64,000 nt of DNA from Mugil cephalus. Taxonomy: Eukaryota > Chordata > Actinopteri > Mugiliformes > Mugilidae. The DNA is taken from positions 11,088,616 through 11,152,615 of the forward strand of contig NC_061774.1 of NCBI RefSeq assembly GCF_022458985.1, given 5' to 3'. Both the position numbers and the translations under genes were made by a program. Below, in pieces: positions 27,019 through 39,500 of this stretch; the first letter of the stretch is position 1; every line of letters begins with the position of its first letter. The notes beneath the pieces are model-generated. The model did not search any database. It saw only the letters and a list, made by a program, of their open reading frames with translations, and was not told the DNA's origin.

Positions 27019-27082
27019 GGAAGAGGAGGGGGAAGAGGGGGAGTGAGGGGAGGAGGAGGAGGAGGAGAAGGAGGAGGAGGGA
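27019..27082. promoter_or_regulatory. Homopurine/homopyrimidine tract upstream of chrnb3
   Basis: About 64 bp of almost pure G and A on the + strand (GAGGAG-type repeats, one T at 27044), 258 bp or more upstream of the chrnb3 ATG at 26761. Read in the gene's direction it is a CT-rich tract of the kind seen in many promoters, prone to triplex or quadruplex structure. The whole block 26690-27100 is GC-rich and is the likely chrnb3 promoter and 5' UTR. Confidence 0.5.
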
Positions 27083-27429
27083 TGCCCGGGAAGTGAAGCC
27101 GAGAAGTGTGGTTCAGGAATAGTCTTCATGAGGCAGTGACTGTACGACAGTATTTGCTCAATTTCTGAACATTTGTAACCTCCATCTGCTTTAACTTTTA
27201 TGATAAGACTGGGTTGTGCAGTAATTACGTGAAAAGATAGGATGTTTTGCTACCTTGTATGCCCCCAGTTATTTTTAAAATACAAAATGTATCTTGTTAC
27301 GACTTCTTCTTAAACTAACATCTATTCATTCTCACCCACTGGACAGTTAATAGTTTAACTAGATGTCTCCTTCACTTAAAACTCAATTCAGTATTTCATT
27401 CTAAATTACAGTGAACATTTTATTTACAC

Positions 27430-27860
27430 GTCAAGTGTGTTTTTTTGAGTTTTGAATGTTTTGTGTTACCATGTTTGGTTTTTCTGGTGTTTTATTTTGT
27501 TGGATTTAACTTGTACCGTCTGTTCCTGCCTCCTGCCCTCATTGTTCTCACCTGTCTCTCATTTATTCCATCAGCTCCTTTATGTGTGAGTGTGTATATA
27601 ATGAGTGTATATATAATCCTGCCTCTCACTTTGTTCTTTGTCAAGTTGTCTTTGATGTTATTCTTGTCAAGTCGCCTGTTATTTTTCCCCCGTGTTGTTG
27701 GCTCATTGGATTTTTCCATGTGGTTTGTCTTTGGTTTTCACCAGTTTCTTTTGGATTTGTGTGTTTGGTGCCAGTGCCTTAAGTTTTGTTTATTGAGTTT
27801 TTACTAAAGTCATTGTGTTCCTTGCCTCCCTTGCCTCGTATTTATGTCCTCCCTCCTTTC
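27430..27860 (+). mobile_element. Probable decayed retrotransposon LTR (solo)
   Basis: A stretch very poor in A and rich in T and G, containing CCTGCCCTCATTGTTCTCAC, CTGTCTCTCATT, TATATAATCCTGCCTCTCAC, TTTGTTCTTTGTCA and later TTTTTACTAAAGTC. This order and composition resemble fish gypsy-type LTRs. I could not find matching flanking duplications or an internal coding part, so this would be a solo LTR with worn ends. Boundaries are approximate. Confidence 0.42.
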
Positions 27861-29658
27861 TTGACAGTGTAGGTGTCTCCATTGTTGGAAGCCTGGTTAT
27901 TTCAGCAAAGCAGCCGAGCTGACAGTTTCTTACTCCGATTGAACACATGGAGACTCAGACATTACGCACAAAGTTGTGTGTTATTTTCAGGTCTTTCCAG
28001 TGTCAGACTGTCATCCAGAGTGGCTTTGTCCTCACAAGATGTTTGTATGTGTGCGTTGCACATGTGTAGACAGACCAACGGTAGTAAGGGTGACCAGCGG
28101 GTTGCCTGACCTTCAGGGATCATCAGTGAAAAAGAGAGTTTGAAGGAAAGAACGAAATATAAAGGACAAGAAAACCAGAACAGAAGGTCTGTTTCACACA
28201 CTAAGAAAGAGACATAGAATAAAAATAGAAGATGGGAATAAGAGTGAGAGAATAAACTCATTAGCACAGAACACTTTCCTAATAAACACTGATGGTGAGA
28301 TGGTTTGTGAACCACAGTGGAGGGCAACAACAAAGAAATTCATGAAGAAATGAAGTGTGATATGAAATATGTGCTTCGCCAGCTGACGTCTAGAAGGGAA
28401 TAATATATTTAAAGATGAGAAATTAGCTGTTTTGATATCTCAAAATCTGGACAAGTAAAACCAAAATTGCTGTATCTACACGACTAAGGATATAGAGTCA
28501 GGGGAGAAGACAATAAAGAAACAGGATCAAGGGATTTTTCACTCCACCACTCACTCACAGAGACGCCTGTGTAGTCACCAGCTAACCAGGCATGAAGCAT
28601 GTATTTTAATTCCTTCCTCTCCATCCTGTCCGTCTCTGTTTATAGATCACTCACGCTCACACCCTCTCCCTCGCCCCCCCTCCTCTTTACTCTTCCACGG
28701 GTGACAGTGACAGGGATAACGCGAGGCTGATTATCACAATGAAATTATCCCGATTTTCTGCTCCACTTGGAGCCGCCGGGCGGGCAGCTGCTGCCTCCAA
28801 AACCGTCCCGTCCGCCTGGCCTCTAATCATTTGGAAGCAGAAATTCTCATGGGCTTGGAACCTGCCGGTCTCTTCCCAGATGACTGTGGGCAGCTGATGA
28901 CTCTGAGTGTGTGTGTGTGTCCAAAGCGAATACATTTGCTGTGTGTTTACCGAAATCTCGGAGCTTCTTCGTGTGCCTGTGTGTTCTCCTCTCGCCTCCA
29001 TTTGGTGTTGTTCTTGTTTTCTCAGCCGTTGTTGAGCTCATAATTAAAGTCTGCATAAATTCACTTGATGCAGAAATATTTAATATATACAGCGAAAAAG
29101 CTCTGTCTCTCAAGGCCTGAGGGGGTTTAATCTTAATCTGTTTGTTATTTTAAGGCTTTTTTTTTTAAAGTACTGGAGATGGAGGCAGGAAGGAGAAACA
29201 GCAAAGATAATCAAACATCACACGAGCTTAGAAGGAAAACACAACGTCAGTGTTCTCACACATGCTAATACTATAAGCGCACATGTGCTAGCACCAGCAC
29301 TTTCAATTTGAACCTGATAATCTCATACATTTTGCTTTATCGGTGGAACGCACACCCTTTTGAAAACTTTTGTCGGCCAATCTTTAAAAAGATCTCGATT
29401 AAGTGATAAATAAATAATGAGTAAATTTAATATTTTAATCTTCTGAAGAACCAAGTGACTGCAGATCTGCAATGATTGCTAACTTTATGTTAAAACTCCC
29501 AATGGAGGAGAAAAAAAAAGTGAAAGGATTAATTAAGGACATTTCCCACTGCATTCTGGGATAGACGCAGGACTTTGTGCTCCAGTGTGAACAAGTTCAA
29601 CAAGTTCAACAATCAGCCCGGAAAAGATTAGCAGCAGGGTGAGCTTTCTCAATCAGTA

Positions 29659-29692
29659 GACACACACACACACACACACGCACACACACACA
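29659..29692. repeat. CA dinucleotide microsatellite
   Basis: Seventeen dinucleotide units of CA type with a single CG interruption near 29679. Confidence 0.9.
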
Positions 29693-30298
29693 CTAAATAT
29701 TCATTGACCTTGAACACGATACTTCAGTCCAGAAAGCTCACACTGATTTTCCTTTTGTTTTCATCTGAGTGACGTGAAAAAAAAAAAAAAAAGAAAAGGC
29801 CGCTGACTGTTTGAAACCCAAGCCTGTCAGACTGTGTTACAATACTGTCTCCTTCAGATAACTTGTAATGGAGCAATAATCATGAGCAGCACAAAGGTGA
29901 AATATTTATTGGGACGTGTGTGTCCATGTGTGCTCTAGTCACATGGTCATCTTGGAAGGACCTCAGCCCCTTCTGGAGAACAATATTGTGACCCTGTTAA
30001 ATAAATCATTACATTTTAGGGTGACACCTTAAGGTCAAAGCTAAACGAGGTGGCAGTTACGTTTTTGGTCTCTTGAATCTGCTGCTTCACACTGAAATAC
30101 ATCAGTGAGTGCACGGCCCTGAATACATCCATAGTCTCCACTGGATGAATCCCAGTGACAGTGGAGATCCTTAAAGCACTGCCATGATAAAATATGATCT
30201 GAGTGAAACATAACTGGATGGATGCTGGCAATAAAATGGAAATTAAGTTATTTAAGCTTTGAAAAATCCCTTTAAGTTTTAACAGAATGTTTGATCCC

Positions 30299-31090
30299 AG
30301 AATTCAGAGTCTGAAACAGAACGATCACTTTAAACTTAGTTTAAACATTTTAAATCAAATATCATCTGAATAATTTGGATAATGTGTTTAAACTTTAAAT
30401 GGACTTATATGGGCTATAGAAGGCTTTGCTGCAGATAAAACAAAGAGTGTTGTTTAGAATTTAAATAGAAAGTTCAGAGTCCAGATTTAAACTAAAGAGC
30501 TGAACATGTTTAAAATGTTCAGAGTTTAAATACAGTGTTTGGACTTGATGTTCACATTAAAATATTATGAATGCGGTGAGTTTGGGTGTAATCTGTAATG
30601 TTAAAATTGAATGTTGAGATTTAAAATATTAAGAATGTTTAAAATGTGGTTCTAATGTTAAATGTAATGAGTCTAATGTTTTCTTTTAGTAAATATAAAG
30701 GTTTGCGACCTGTCTGGGGTCGTACCCTGCCTCTCGCCCAGTGACAGCTGGAATAGGCTCCCGCAACCCTCACAAGCCTAGTATCGAGGTAGAAGTAGAA
30801 GATGAGATGAGATGAAGATTTGCTGTGTCTGGCAGAAATATTCAGAGCTTTAGACATAATCAGGTTTCATACGTATGGAATGAATGAGTTGAGAAAGTTG
30901 AAGGTTTAAACTAATTTGCTTTTTCAGTATCAAGTATTTCAGTATATTCAGTATATTCAGTATCTTTTTTTTTTCTGTATCAAAAATGAGGATTCAGAGT
31001 TTAGATGGGATCTTGAAATCTGAAGGAAGTTTGACAGATGTTCAGAATTTAAACGGGATAATTAGAGCCTGATTTTAAACTGAACGTTTG
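30299..31090. repeat. Decayed array of TTCAGAGTTTAAA-like motif
   Basis: The word TTCAGAGTTTAAAT or close variants recurs near 30301, 30471, 30520, 30840, 30992 and 31043, with many nearby single TTTAAA or TTTAAAC words. Spacing is uneven (about 50-320 bp). It looks like an old minisatellite or repeated element eroded by mutation and broken by the insertion at 30704-30815. Confidence 0.4.
30704..30815 (+). mobile_element. Fragment of a fish retroelement 3' tail
   Basis: The words GCGACCTGTCTGGGGTCGTA, CCTGCCTCTCGCCCAGTGAC and AGCTGGAATAGGCTCC, followed by GTAGAAGTAGAAGATGAGAT and another GATGA, match the well-known fish repeat tail (GCGACCTGTCCAGGGTGTAC type) ending in short GATGA-type tandem repeats. 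The orientation is set by this 3' repeat tail. Only about 110 bp survive; no coding part. Confidence 0.62.
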
Positions 31091-32490
31091 AATCAAACAG
31101 TCAAATGTACTTCAGCCCTGACACTGATGATGGTAATTTAACTGTGACATTTTAATGTATATTTACACCTTTAAATACCATGCCTCAGGAGGCGCGTCCA
31201 TCCAGAACCAGTTGGAGAAGAGTAAATTAACACTTGCTGTCATCCAATGTGAGTCAGATTTGTGTATTTGTGCATGCTTCTCACCTGTATTTATACATAG
31301 ATGTATGACTTTAAGAGAGCGTGCGTGTGTGTATATACATGTGTGTGCCCACCTGTGTTGGTGTGAGTGTCAGAATGCATGTGTGCAAATCTGAATTTCC
31401 AAATATTCTTGTCAGTGTTTGCTTCATGAGCCTCCACATGCTGTGAAATCATGAATGTGTGTGTCTGTATCTTTCCATGGCTTTTGTGTATCTGTACAGC
31501 ACATGTTCTCCCCTGACGCAGTTACTCCTCAGGGTTCAGCACCTTGGGGAGTCAGAACAGAGAGGGCGTCTGGGTTTCGCCACTCCGTGTGCCAATGATG
31601 AGTTCACAGTGCCTGCTGTCCTGGGAAAAAATCAATCTCCATTTCTCATCTGGAGTTGCAGAAATGTGGCGCAACCTTCAGTTGACTCTGGACAAGATGG
31701 GAAAATAATGAGGAGTCTTCTGTCACGCGGCCACATATGCGGTGTGTCACACTCACAGAAACTCTAAGTGATGGCGTCACAGGAGCCTTGACTTGTCTGA
31801 GTTTGTGACAGAGGAGCTGACATTGTGTGCACATCCTCAAAGCTTGAAATATTGTGCGCCAGTGGATATCTTAATGGCACAGAGCCATAAATCTGAATTA
31901 AAATGCCAACGAATCCTGTTTATCACTGTCAATCTCTCCCAGTTCACAAAGCATGAAATCCACTGTGCAATAAATTAGAAATGCACTTGAATTCCAGCTG
32001 ATCACAGCAGAGACCTTTGAAAAGGAAACAGCTTGATACGCCTTTAACATAATCACACAAACAACTCAGATGTGCCAAAAGTCTCAAGTCGTGTGTGTGT
32101 CGGTGAGAGGTGTGATATCAATAGTGGTTTCCTGTACCGAAGCTGCCCTCACAGAGTGCCATTTATAGTGAAGCAGCTGTGACAAAGTTCTCACAAGTGA
32201 AATGTCAAGGTTATGCTACTCTTTACAGTGTGAGGGGCTGAAATGGCAGTTAGAGCTGCTGCTGTCCAAGGTGCTTATTCCTTAAGCTTTTCCCTTTCTT
32301 AAGGTTTTCACAGTAAATGTTATCTTTCCCTTTGCTTTATTTTAATATTATTTTGCAGGCTGGTCCCCCATGGGTCTGTGAATGCTTAAGGCATCCTTAT
32401 ATTTAACTAAACTTAATAAAAAGGGGAGGAAAAAAAATCTAAATTTCCTCCCTCCATATTGTTAGTATCATTGTTATTACTATTAATATT

Positions 32491-32539
32491 GCTGCTGTTG
32501 TTGTTAATAATAATAATAACAACAACAACAACAACAACA
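32491..32539. repeat. Compound trinucleotide tract (GCT/GTT/AAT/AAC)
   Basis: GCTGCTGTTGTTGTT is followed by (AAT)n and then seven or more AAC units, a compound microsatellite that changes unit along its length. Confidence 0.85.
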
Positions 32540-35500
32540 TAAAAAGGGCCAGTATTATTAAAATTAGTTTATATTGTCTTCTTTCTCTTCTTATTCTTTC
32601 TGACAAAAGTTCAAAAGTTTTAAAAAATGGCTTAGGGAATTATGCTATCAGGCTAATGATATGCACCATTAATTCAATGGCAAAACCTCAAACAGTCCTT
32701 TTAAAAATCCAGTCTTTCTGTCTTTCCTCCTTCTGTTTCACCCGTGTTGTCAAATATCGGAGCCTACAGGTGGGTGCTCGTCTATCTGGTTGTGTTTAAT
32801 TGCCTCAGCTCTCAGCAGGTACATCTCCCACAGCCATGAGGATCCTTCTTTGACGGTAGAGTCATGAAAAGCAGTTCACTATTTTCTGTTGCTGTAAATA
32901 ACTCCTGTTAAAAAAGAAAAAAAAAACACAAGGTGGAATAAATGCATAAGAATCCCACTAACAACTATTTTAGGACGATGAAGGCAGGTGTTTTTGCTTA
33001 TTTATCAAACTATTGTATGCATTTCTCTTACATTTTTAATGTTTTCCAGTTCGCTAAGAGGCACTCTTTTAATTCCAAGGCAGTGTTTCTTCTACCATGT
33101 ATAAATATTCATCAAAGAGTAAAATTAGAACTCTGTTCTTTGCGAGCATATGTGAGTGTGTGTAGTATTCTACTTCGAGAAGCAGCCACTTGTGTGTGAG
33201 AGAGGGACCCTCATTGTGTGTGTTTGTGTGCGTTCAGAAGGCTCCCTTTGGAATGAATTATTTAGCAAAGAGTCTCCTTTAGTTATCCATGGTCGACTGG
33301 CTGCAGGCGTGTACCGTTCTGCTCCCGACGACACAAGAGACAACCCTAATTCACCATCTGCAGCATGACCCAATCTCACCCTTCAACTCCACCCTAACTT
33401 TCCCCAGCAAGAAGCTCGATGGGTCTGCTGCAGATGTCCCCCTCCTCAAGTCCATGCAACTCCGCGGACAACGTTCCCAAAACTGACTGTAAAAAAAGCC
33501 AGACACGGATGAAACGACAAAGAAGACAATATGAGACTTACGTGGAGTAAGACTTTTCACCATAGAGTAAAAAAAAAAAAAAAAAGGAAAACAAACCATG
33601 TTAGAGCAGCGTTTTTTATTTTTCAAGGGTTTAATGCCTAAAAAGAAGACAACTGTCCCATCCTGGAGTCTTGCTATCCAGGAGCTGGATGCTAACATTC
33701 TGCATCAACGGAGAAAAACCACGTAAAATATTCATCCGTGAGGCCAGCTTAATAATGTATTATCCCTCAATTTGCCACCCGGAGCTTTGCTGTGCTTTGC
33801 TTTGCTCTGACTGCCACCAAGTCCTTGAAGTCCAATCATTCAAGAAAGATCCTCAGCTTTAAAACATCAAACTTACACCATTAGGCCTCTTTCTCGAAGC
33901 AGGCAATTAGTGAGTCTTTCTCAAAATGTCATCCAACAGAAGCATGTTTGTTTGGGAGCAAAGGGAGTCATATAATATGAAACTGATTATTAAGGAACAC
34001 AGCGTTGTCAGGCTTATTTACTGGTCCGCTCCTTATTAAAAGTTTGAAAGGGCAATTTATTACGTTCAAGTTAGGGAAATTGCATTCCTCACACAAATAG
34101 TATCCAAGTATAGCTGGAGTGGATATTGAGCTCGTCTCTTCATTCTGTGGCTGCCAGGCAATGATGTGACCCTGTCAAGCTGCAGCCTGAGAATGAAGGG
34201 ATACTGTGTATCTGTGGTAGAGCTGCTGCTGCTGCTGCAAACTCCCCATATTTATAGCTAGTCTCCATCTAGTCTATAATCCGCATGTAGTGACAGCAGT
34301 GCTGCTGAGCGCATGTATGGAGCCACGGATTCGCACACACTGTCACGACTACATCAACCTCTCCCTCGCTCTCACTTCCTCAGGTGACATGTGCAATCGC
34401 CGTCCTCTCGTCATCGTGGACACACTCGTGAACAAACACAAGTGCGTATGCGCTCCTTGAGCGCGAACAAGAAGGGATTAAGTGTGAGCGGCTGAGTAGC
34501 TGGGAGCCACAGAGAGGGCCGACTCAAAGCCACAGCCTCACTCCGATTCGACTCGAGGGAGGAAGGGCTGTATGTTGTGCCTTACGTTGACAGGCACATT
34601 CACACTCGCCCATGCCCTTTGATAGAGGGAGGCAAAGGGGGATGAGTTGAGGGAAGAGGGAGCTTCAAAGGAAAGTCCCATGCTGTTTTCCGTGGTTATA
34701 CTTTACCATATCAGACCCGACGCCTGTTTGTGGAAATAACTCTCACCTCATTACCTCGCCGGCCTGGATTCACACAGAAACTGCAGGAATAGTCACACAA
34801 AGTCAAGTTGCCTCAAATATTTCCATATATCTTTCTGACACCTGTTTTTTTTCTGCCTTTTTTTTAATCCAATCCTCCATTCCTGCTTCTCTGCGAACAC
34901 ATAGTTTAGTGTCTAGCATCAACAAACTCGTTGAGTTGCACCTAATGCAAAATCCTCCTGTGGTCTCGCAACTAGAAATATGTGTGAGTCCCTCATATAA
35001 AATTTTGTAGGACTCGTAGGAGAGCAAAGAAGTAGAAAAGCTCATTAAAACATGCAGAAATTAAACAACGTCAAATTTCAATCCACAAATATTTTCTGTT
35101 TTTCTACGAGAATATGATTTCTTGGGTTATATCACCAGCTTCACTTAGGTGCAATAATCTTTGCAGACATTCGTTGTCTTAGGAACATTTTCATTGTCCA
35201 CACAGTCATCAGTTATTTGTATTTATTTATTTATTTTAAGAGCTGAAGGTCACTGTACTGTAAAAGTTGTTTGGTACATCTTGCTGCCAGTCAATGTTAA
35301 CACTATGCATACAGTTGGCTGGAAGTTTGGCTTTAAATTGAAAGTTGATAGGAAGGGGCGCAAAAGAAAATTAAAATAAGAAAACTCACAAGAGTCACAG
35401 ACAATGATCTTAAACATCTTAAAACTCTGTCGCAGGGTCAAAACTAAAAGACCGACAACAGCACGAACGTGGACAGAGAGTCGCCTTCATTTCCAGTTGT

Positions 35501-35947
35501 TCTGCATATTTATTGACACTGTTACCAAGTGGCAGTGGACAGCTACAACAGATGGCCGTGCCTCTGCAAACCTCTGCGCAGTAAATTGTAAATTGCTGGC
35601 AGTGATAGTGTGCCAGAAATGAAAAGAGGCATTATCTTGTTTAGCTTAATCTACGTTGTGTGCTCAGAAGTGTTTCTACACATTGTTAGCTTACACTGAT
35701 GTGGATGTACAGTTTGTGTGGTGCATAGTATTTTAAGACACACATGATCTGTAAGGATGCGCCGGCATAGCCAGCGTCCTTCTTAGAAGCCATGCTTATA
35801 TTTTACAAATGTATTTACAAGGAGACAAACAGATAACTGATGACAACGAAACACACAGTCGGCGTCAGCTTTCAAAAACTGCTGGGTTTTATACGTCGTT
35901 AACCTCAAAAAGACAGACTGTGCTACAGCTCTCCAAAGTGCACTGTT

Positions 35948-35953
35948 TTTATT
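35948..35953 (-). terminator. Candidate polyadenylation signal of chrna6
   Basis: TTTATT on + (AATAAA on -) 633 bp after the chrna6 stop at 36588-36586. Selected by position only; transcript data are needed to tell it from other AT-rich matches. Confidence 0.33.
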
Positions 35954-36585
35954 GCACTGACTTACAATGACAATGTGCTTCTTTAAAGTTATTCATGTTC
36001 TTCTTCTTTAGTGACTTGTTTATTTTAAGAGCTTCTTCTACTGTACAACTGAAACAAGAGCCCGACAGCGTTAACACACAGTGGCCGAGTCAACATCTTC
36101 AGTTAAAACACACACACAAAGGAAATTAAGCCACAATGGCAAGACAACTCTTAAAAGATATGCTTTCAGCAGTGGTGGGTCAGACCATGGCGCAGACTTG
36201 GAAAAAAAAAAAAAAACAAAGAAAAGAGAACAGATGTGATAACGAGATCTGAAAAAAAAAAAAAAAAACATTGACAGAGTGAAGGAGACAGGCTAACAGC
36301 ATTGCTTGCACATTGATGGAGAGGAACGAGGAAATCTGGGTGAGTCACATGAGAAAAACAGACAGCTGAAGGCTGCGAGTGATGGCTGATGATGGAGTCC
36401 CACAGAAGAGCAAAAGACAGATATAGGGGACAAGAAAGCCAAGAAAGCAGGACAACTAGACTCTGGTGTTTGACGTGAAGGAGCGGCAAGATGGATAATT
36501 CCCACAGTAAGTCGCGTGGAGTGCAGGGGGAGACGGATGCAGACGAAAAGACAGGGAGGAAGAGTGAGGACAAAGACAAAAGGCG

Positions 36586-39500
36586 TCATTTGAAGAAGCT
36601 GATGAGCGGCTGGAGGAAGAGTCCCAGAGTCCCCAGCACGCACACTGTCACAAAAACCCACAGGAAAATCCTGTCGATGACCATGGCGACGTACTTCCAG
36701 TCGTCCTCCACCTGAGGAGAGAGAAGACGGGAATTTTGGTTTGTGCATCCATAAACAATCCTCCACAAAACCTTCTGGAGAATTTTGCTGAATGATAATT
36801 GCATGTCATTGTGTCAACACTTTGGCTGTATGGCTAAGTGTGTTTCTGTAAGAGAGGTTCAAAGGTTTAATGCTGGAAGTAGTTTCTGCAACAAAAACAT
36901 AATGCTGTGCAAATATTTAAGCTCTTCAGATGTTTAGAAACTTAACAGTCATGGAGGTTTGTGACCAGCCAGCAATGATAAATCTGCAGGGAACAACCAT
37001 AATAATAAAACCAGGGCTTCATTTTAATTTATGAATAATAACTAGTCATGTCATTGGTTTGAAAGCACCCATTCATCCTAATAGTTCCAAAACCACACAC
37101 ACTGTACAGTATGAGTGTTCCTTGATCAGTCAGGTGTGGACAATGGCTGCAGTGACCATTATGCTACTGTGCACACAGAGGAGGCGGCGGGGCTGTTCTG
37201 CACGCACCAAGATCCAAGCGTTGCTAAGAAAAGATGGAGGCAAAAGCAACAAACATATCAGGACCATCCAGAGTGTGGGAGTGAGGGGAGTACACAAAGC
37301 CCTCCGTCTGTGGCAAACAAGCAGCTTTACACTCCCTTTATAGCCCCGTGTGAATGGCTTCTATGGCACCGACGAGACCCTGGTGGAAATTCACCTACTC
37401 TGCAGAGATAACACGTGCACTGCAGCTTTGTTACGTGTGCATGCTGATTTGTGCGCCAGCTATAATGTGAGGACAAGATCTTTTCACCAAATTAAATGTG
37501 TTTTGTGGATTAAGGCTTTGTTTTGGGATGAGGATGTGATTAAGTTTGGATAAGGTAAGGCTGCAATCTAACACGGTTTAGTGAACATTTGTGTGAGCCT
37601 CTGCAATAGCACTGTGTCTGGTTATGCCATTTGCCAGGAGATGGTGCCTCATTACCCTCATTATGTGCTCGTGTTTGCATTTCCCTGAAGGTGCTCTCAG
37701 TACTCTGTATTAGTTACACATAGCCAGTATGTGCATAAATGCCCCCTTAGGTGTAACTGTCTAAAGCTCCATTCTTTCATTCCTCAATTGGCTCTGCCAG
37801 TTGCTTTTGTTTGGTTGTGTTTAGGTTATCTGCACTTGTATGTTCATTTTAGTACACGTCCTTTGGGGAAAACAGACTCAGTTTTTGTGCCAGACATTGT
37901 TAATCCAAGTCTGTACAATGTCTTCACAACTAAAGCGGGTTTGTGTTTCTGCAGTTTGAAAGACAACTTGGTGCCTGTAATGCCAACCATGAAACACAAA
38001 CACTGACATGTTGGTCAGAGATTCAGTGGGGATCGTATTAGGTGTAGTAGTGAGTAGTGGTGCTATAAGAACCGCAGGCAAAGAGACATGAAGCGCGGAC
38101 GACAGACATTCACTTTTTTCTGACTCACCCCACCAGATTATTTTTATTTTTAAACCTGTGGCCCTAAACCAAGTTTCCTCAAGAGAAGTCGCTTAAAGCA
38201 ATCCAGATATAGCGCAGCTCTTTCTAAAGTCACAAACCATTTCTCCCATTTAATGTGCTAAACCCAAAGACCTGTAAATAGACTGCAGAGTCTGTGGAGT
38301 TGGGGATGAGGTCTTTCATGGTCGTTTTTTATTACATAACGAAAAAGTGTGCAAAATGAGTTTATTTCCCATTACACACACGCGAGTCTTTTCAGTGAGA
38401 TACTGAATCATTCTTCAACGGCATTCAACCATGTGCTGAAAAATATCTTAAACCTAAAGTGAAGATGCAATTTAAAGCTTCACCAAATAATTGACCTTTA
38501 CACAGTCTGCTTTTTACAAGCCTCCATAAATCATTCATTCTTCAACAAATACTTTATTACAGCACTAACACACAACACAGAGTGTATGCTTGCTTATATA
38601 CCTCTTTGGCCTTGTTCCGTGTCCTCATGTTCTCTGCGATGTACTTCACGCTCTCTATGGCCTGCTTTATCTCCGGGGACACCACGGAAAAAGCGACGAC
38701 GGCATTGACTGGGGACGAAGCATTGAGGGGTCTGGGCAGCTTGGGAAGCTCTGACTCCTGGGGCCCTTGGGTCGGAGGAGCCGGGGGAGGAGGTGGCGGT
38801 GGCGGTGGCGGCGGCACCATTGGGGGAGGAACAGGAGTTGGCACCTCCTTGCCTCTGTAGGGACACCTCCTGTTTATGTCCCTGTTCAAGTCACGATTCA
38901 TCTCGCCATACTCCACACAGTTCATGGAGCCACCAGCCGAGGAGGTCCCTCCTCCTCCCGCACCGCTCTCCAGCGGCGGACATGCCACGCCTCCAGTTAT
39001 GCCTCCAATACTTACGCTTCCTGACCCACTTCCTATGCTGTTCTTCCTCTTCTTGTTTCCTCCAGCGCTCCCTCCCACCATGCCTCCTGTAATACTAGGA
39101 GGCGAGGAGCAGCCCTGGTCAATAGGCCTCCTCATCAGCATGACCCTGGGCAACACCCCGAGGAACACGGACCTCACCCACTCTGGCATTGTGTGAGTCA
39201 TCGGGGTGCGGTAGTGGACATTAAGCACAAAGACCGTGATGACAATGCTGAGCGTGACAAATATCATAGTGAAGAGGAGATACTCGCCGATCAGAGGGAT
39301 GACGAGCGACGTCGACGGGATGGTCTCAGTGATGACCAGGAGGAACACAGTGAGGGAGAGGAGGACAGAGATGCACAGGGTGACCTTTTCCCCGCAGTCA
39401 GATGGAAGGTAGAAGACCAGCACCGTGAGGAAGGATATGAGGAGGCAGGGGATGATTAGGTTGATGGTGTAGAAGAGGGGCAGGCGGCGGATGTAGAAGG

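Larger units (their letters stand above)
26762..36585. other. Intergenic between chrnb3 promoter and chrna6 3' end
   Basis: About 9.8 kb without a supportable gene. Contents: the chrnb3 promoter side with a homopurine tract, a probable decayed LTR (27430-27860), a CA array (29659-29692), a decayed motif array (30299-31090) with a retroelement-tail fragment inside it, a trinucleotide tract (32491-32539), and the chrna6 3' UTR at the right end. Long ORFs here lack any recognisable motif. Confidence 0.55.

Noticed and set aside
38767-39459. Plus-strand ORFs rich in Gly, Arg and Trp
   Set aside because: They are antisense to chrna6 exon 5b, including the proline run; the minus strand has clear receptor homology and splice sites.
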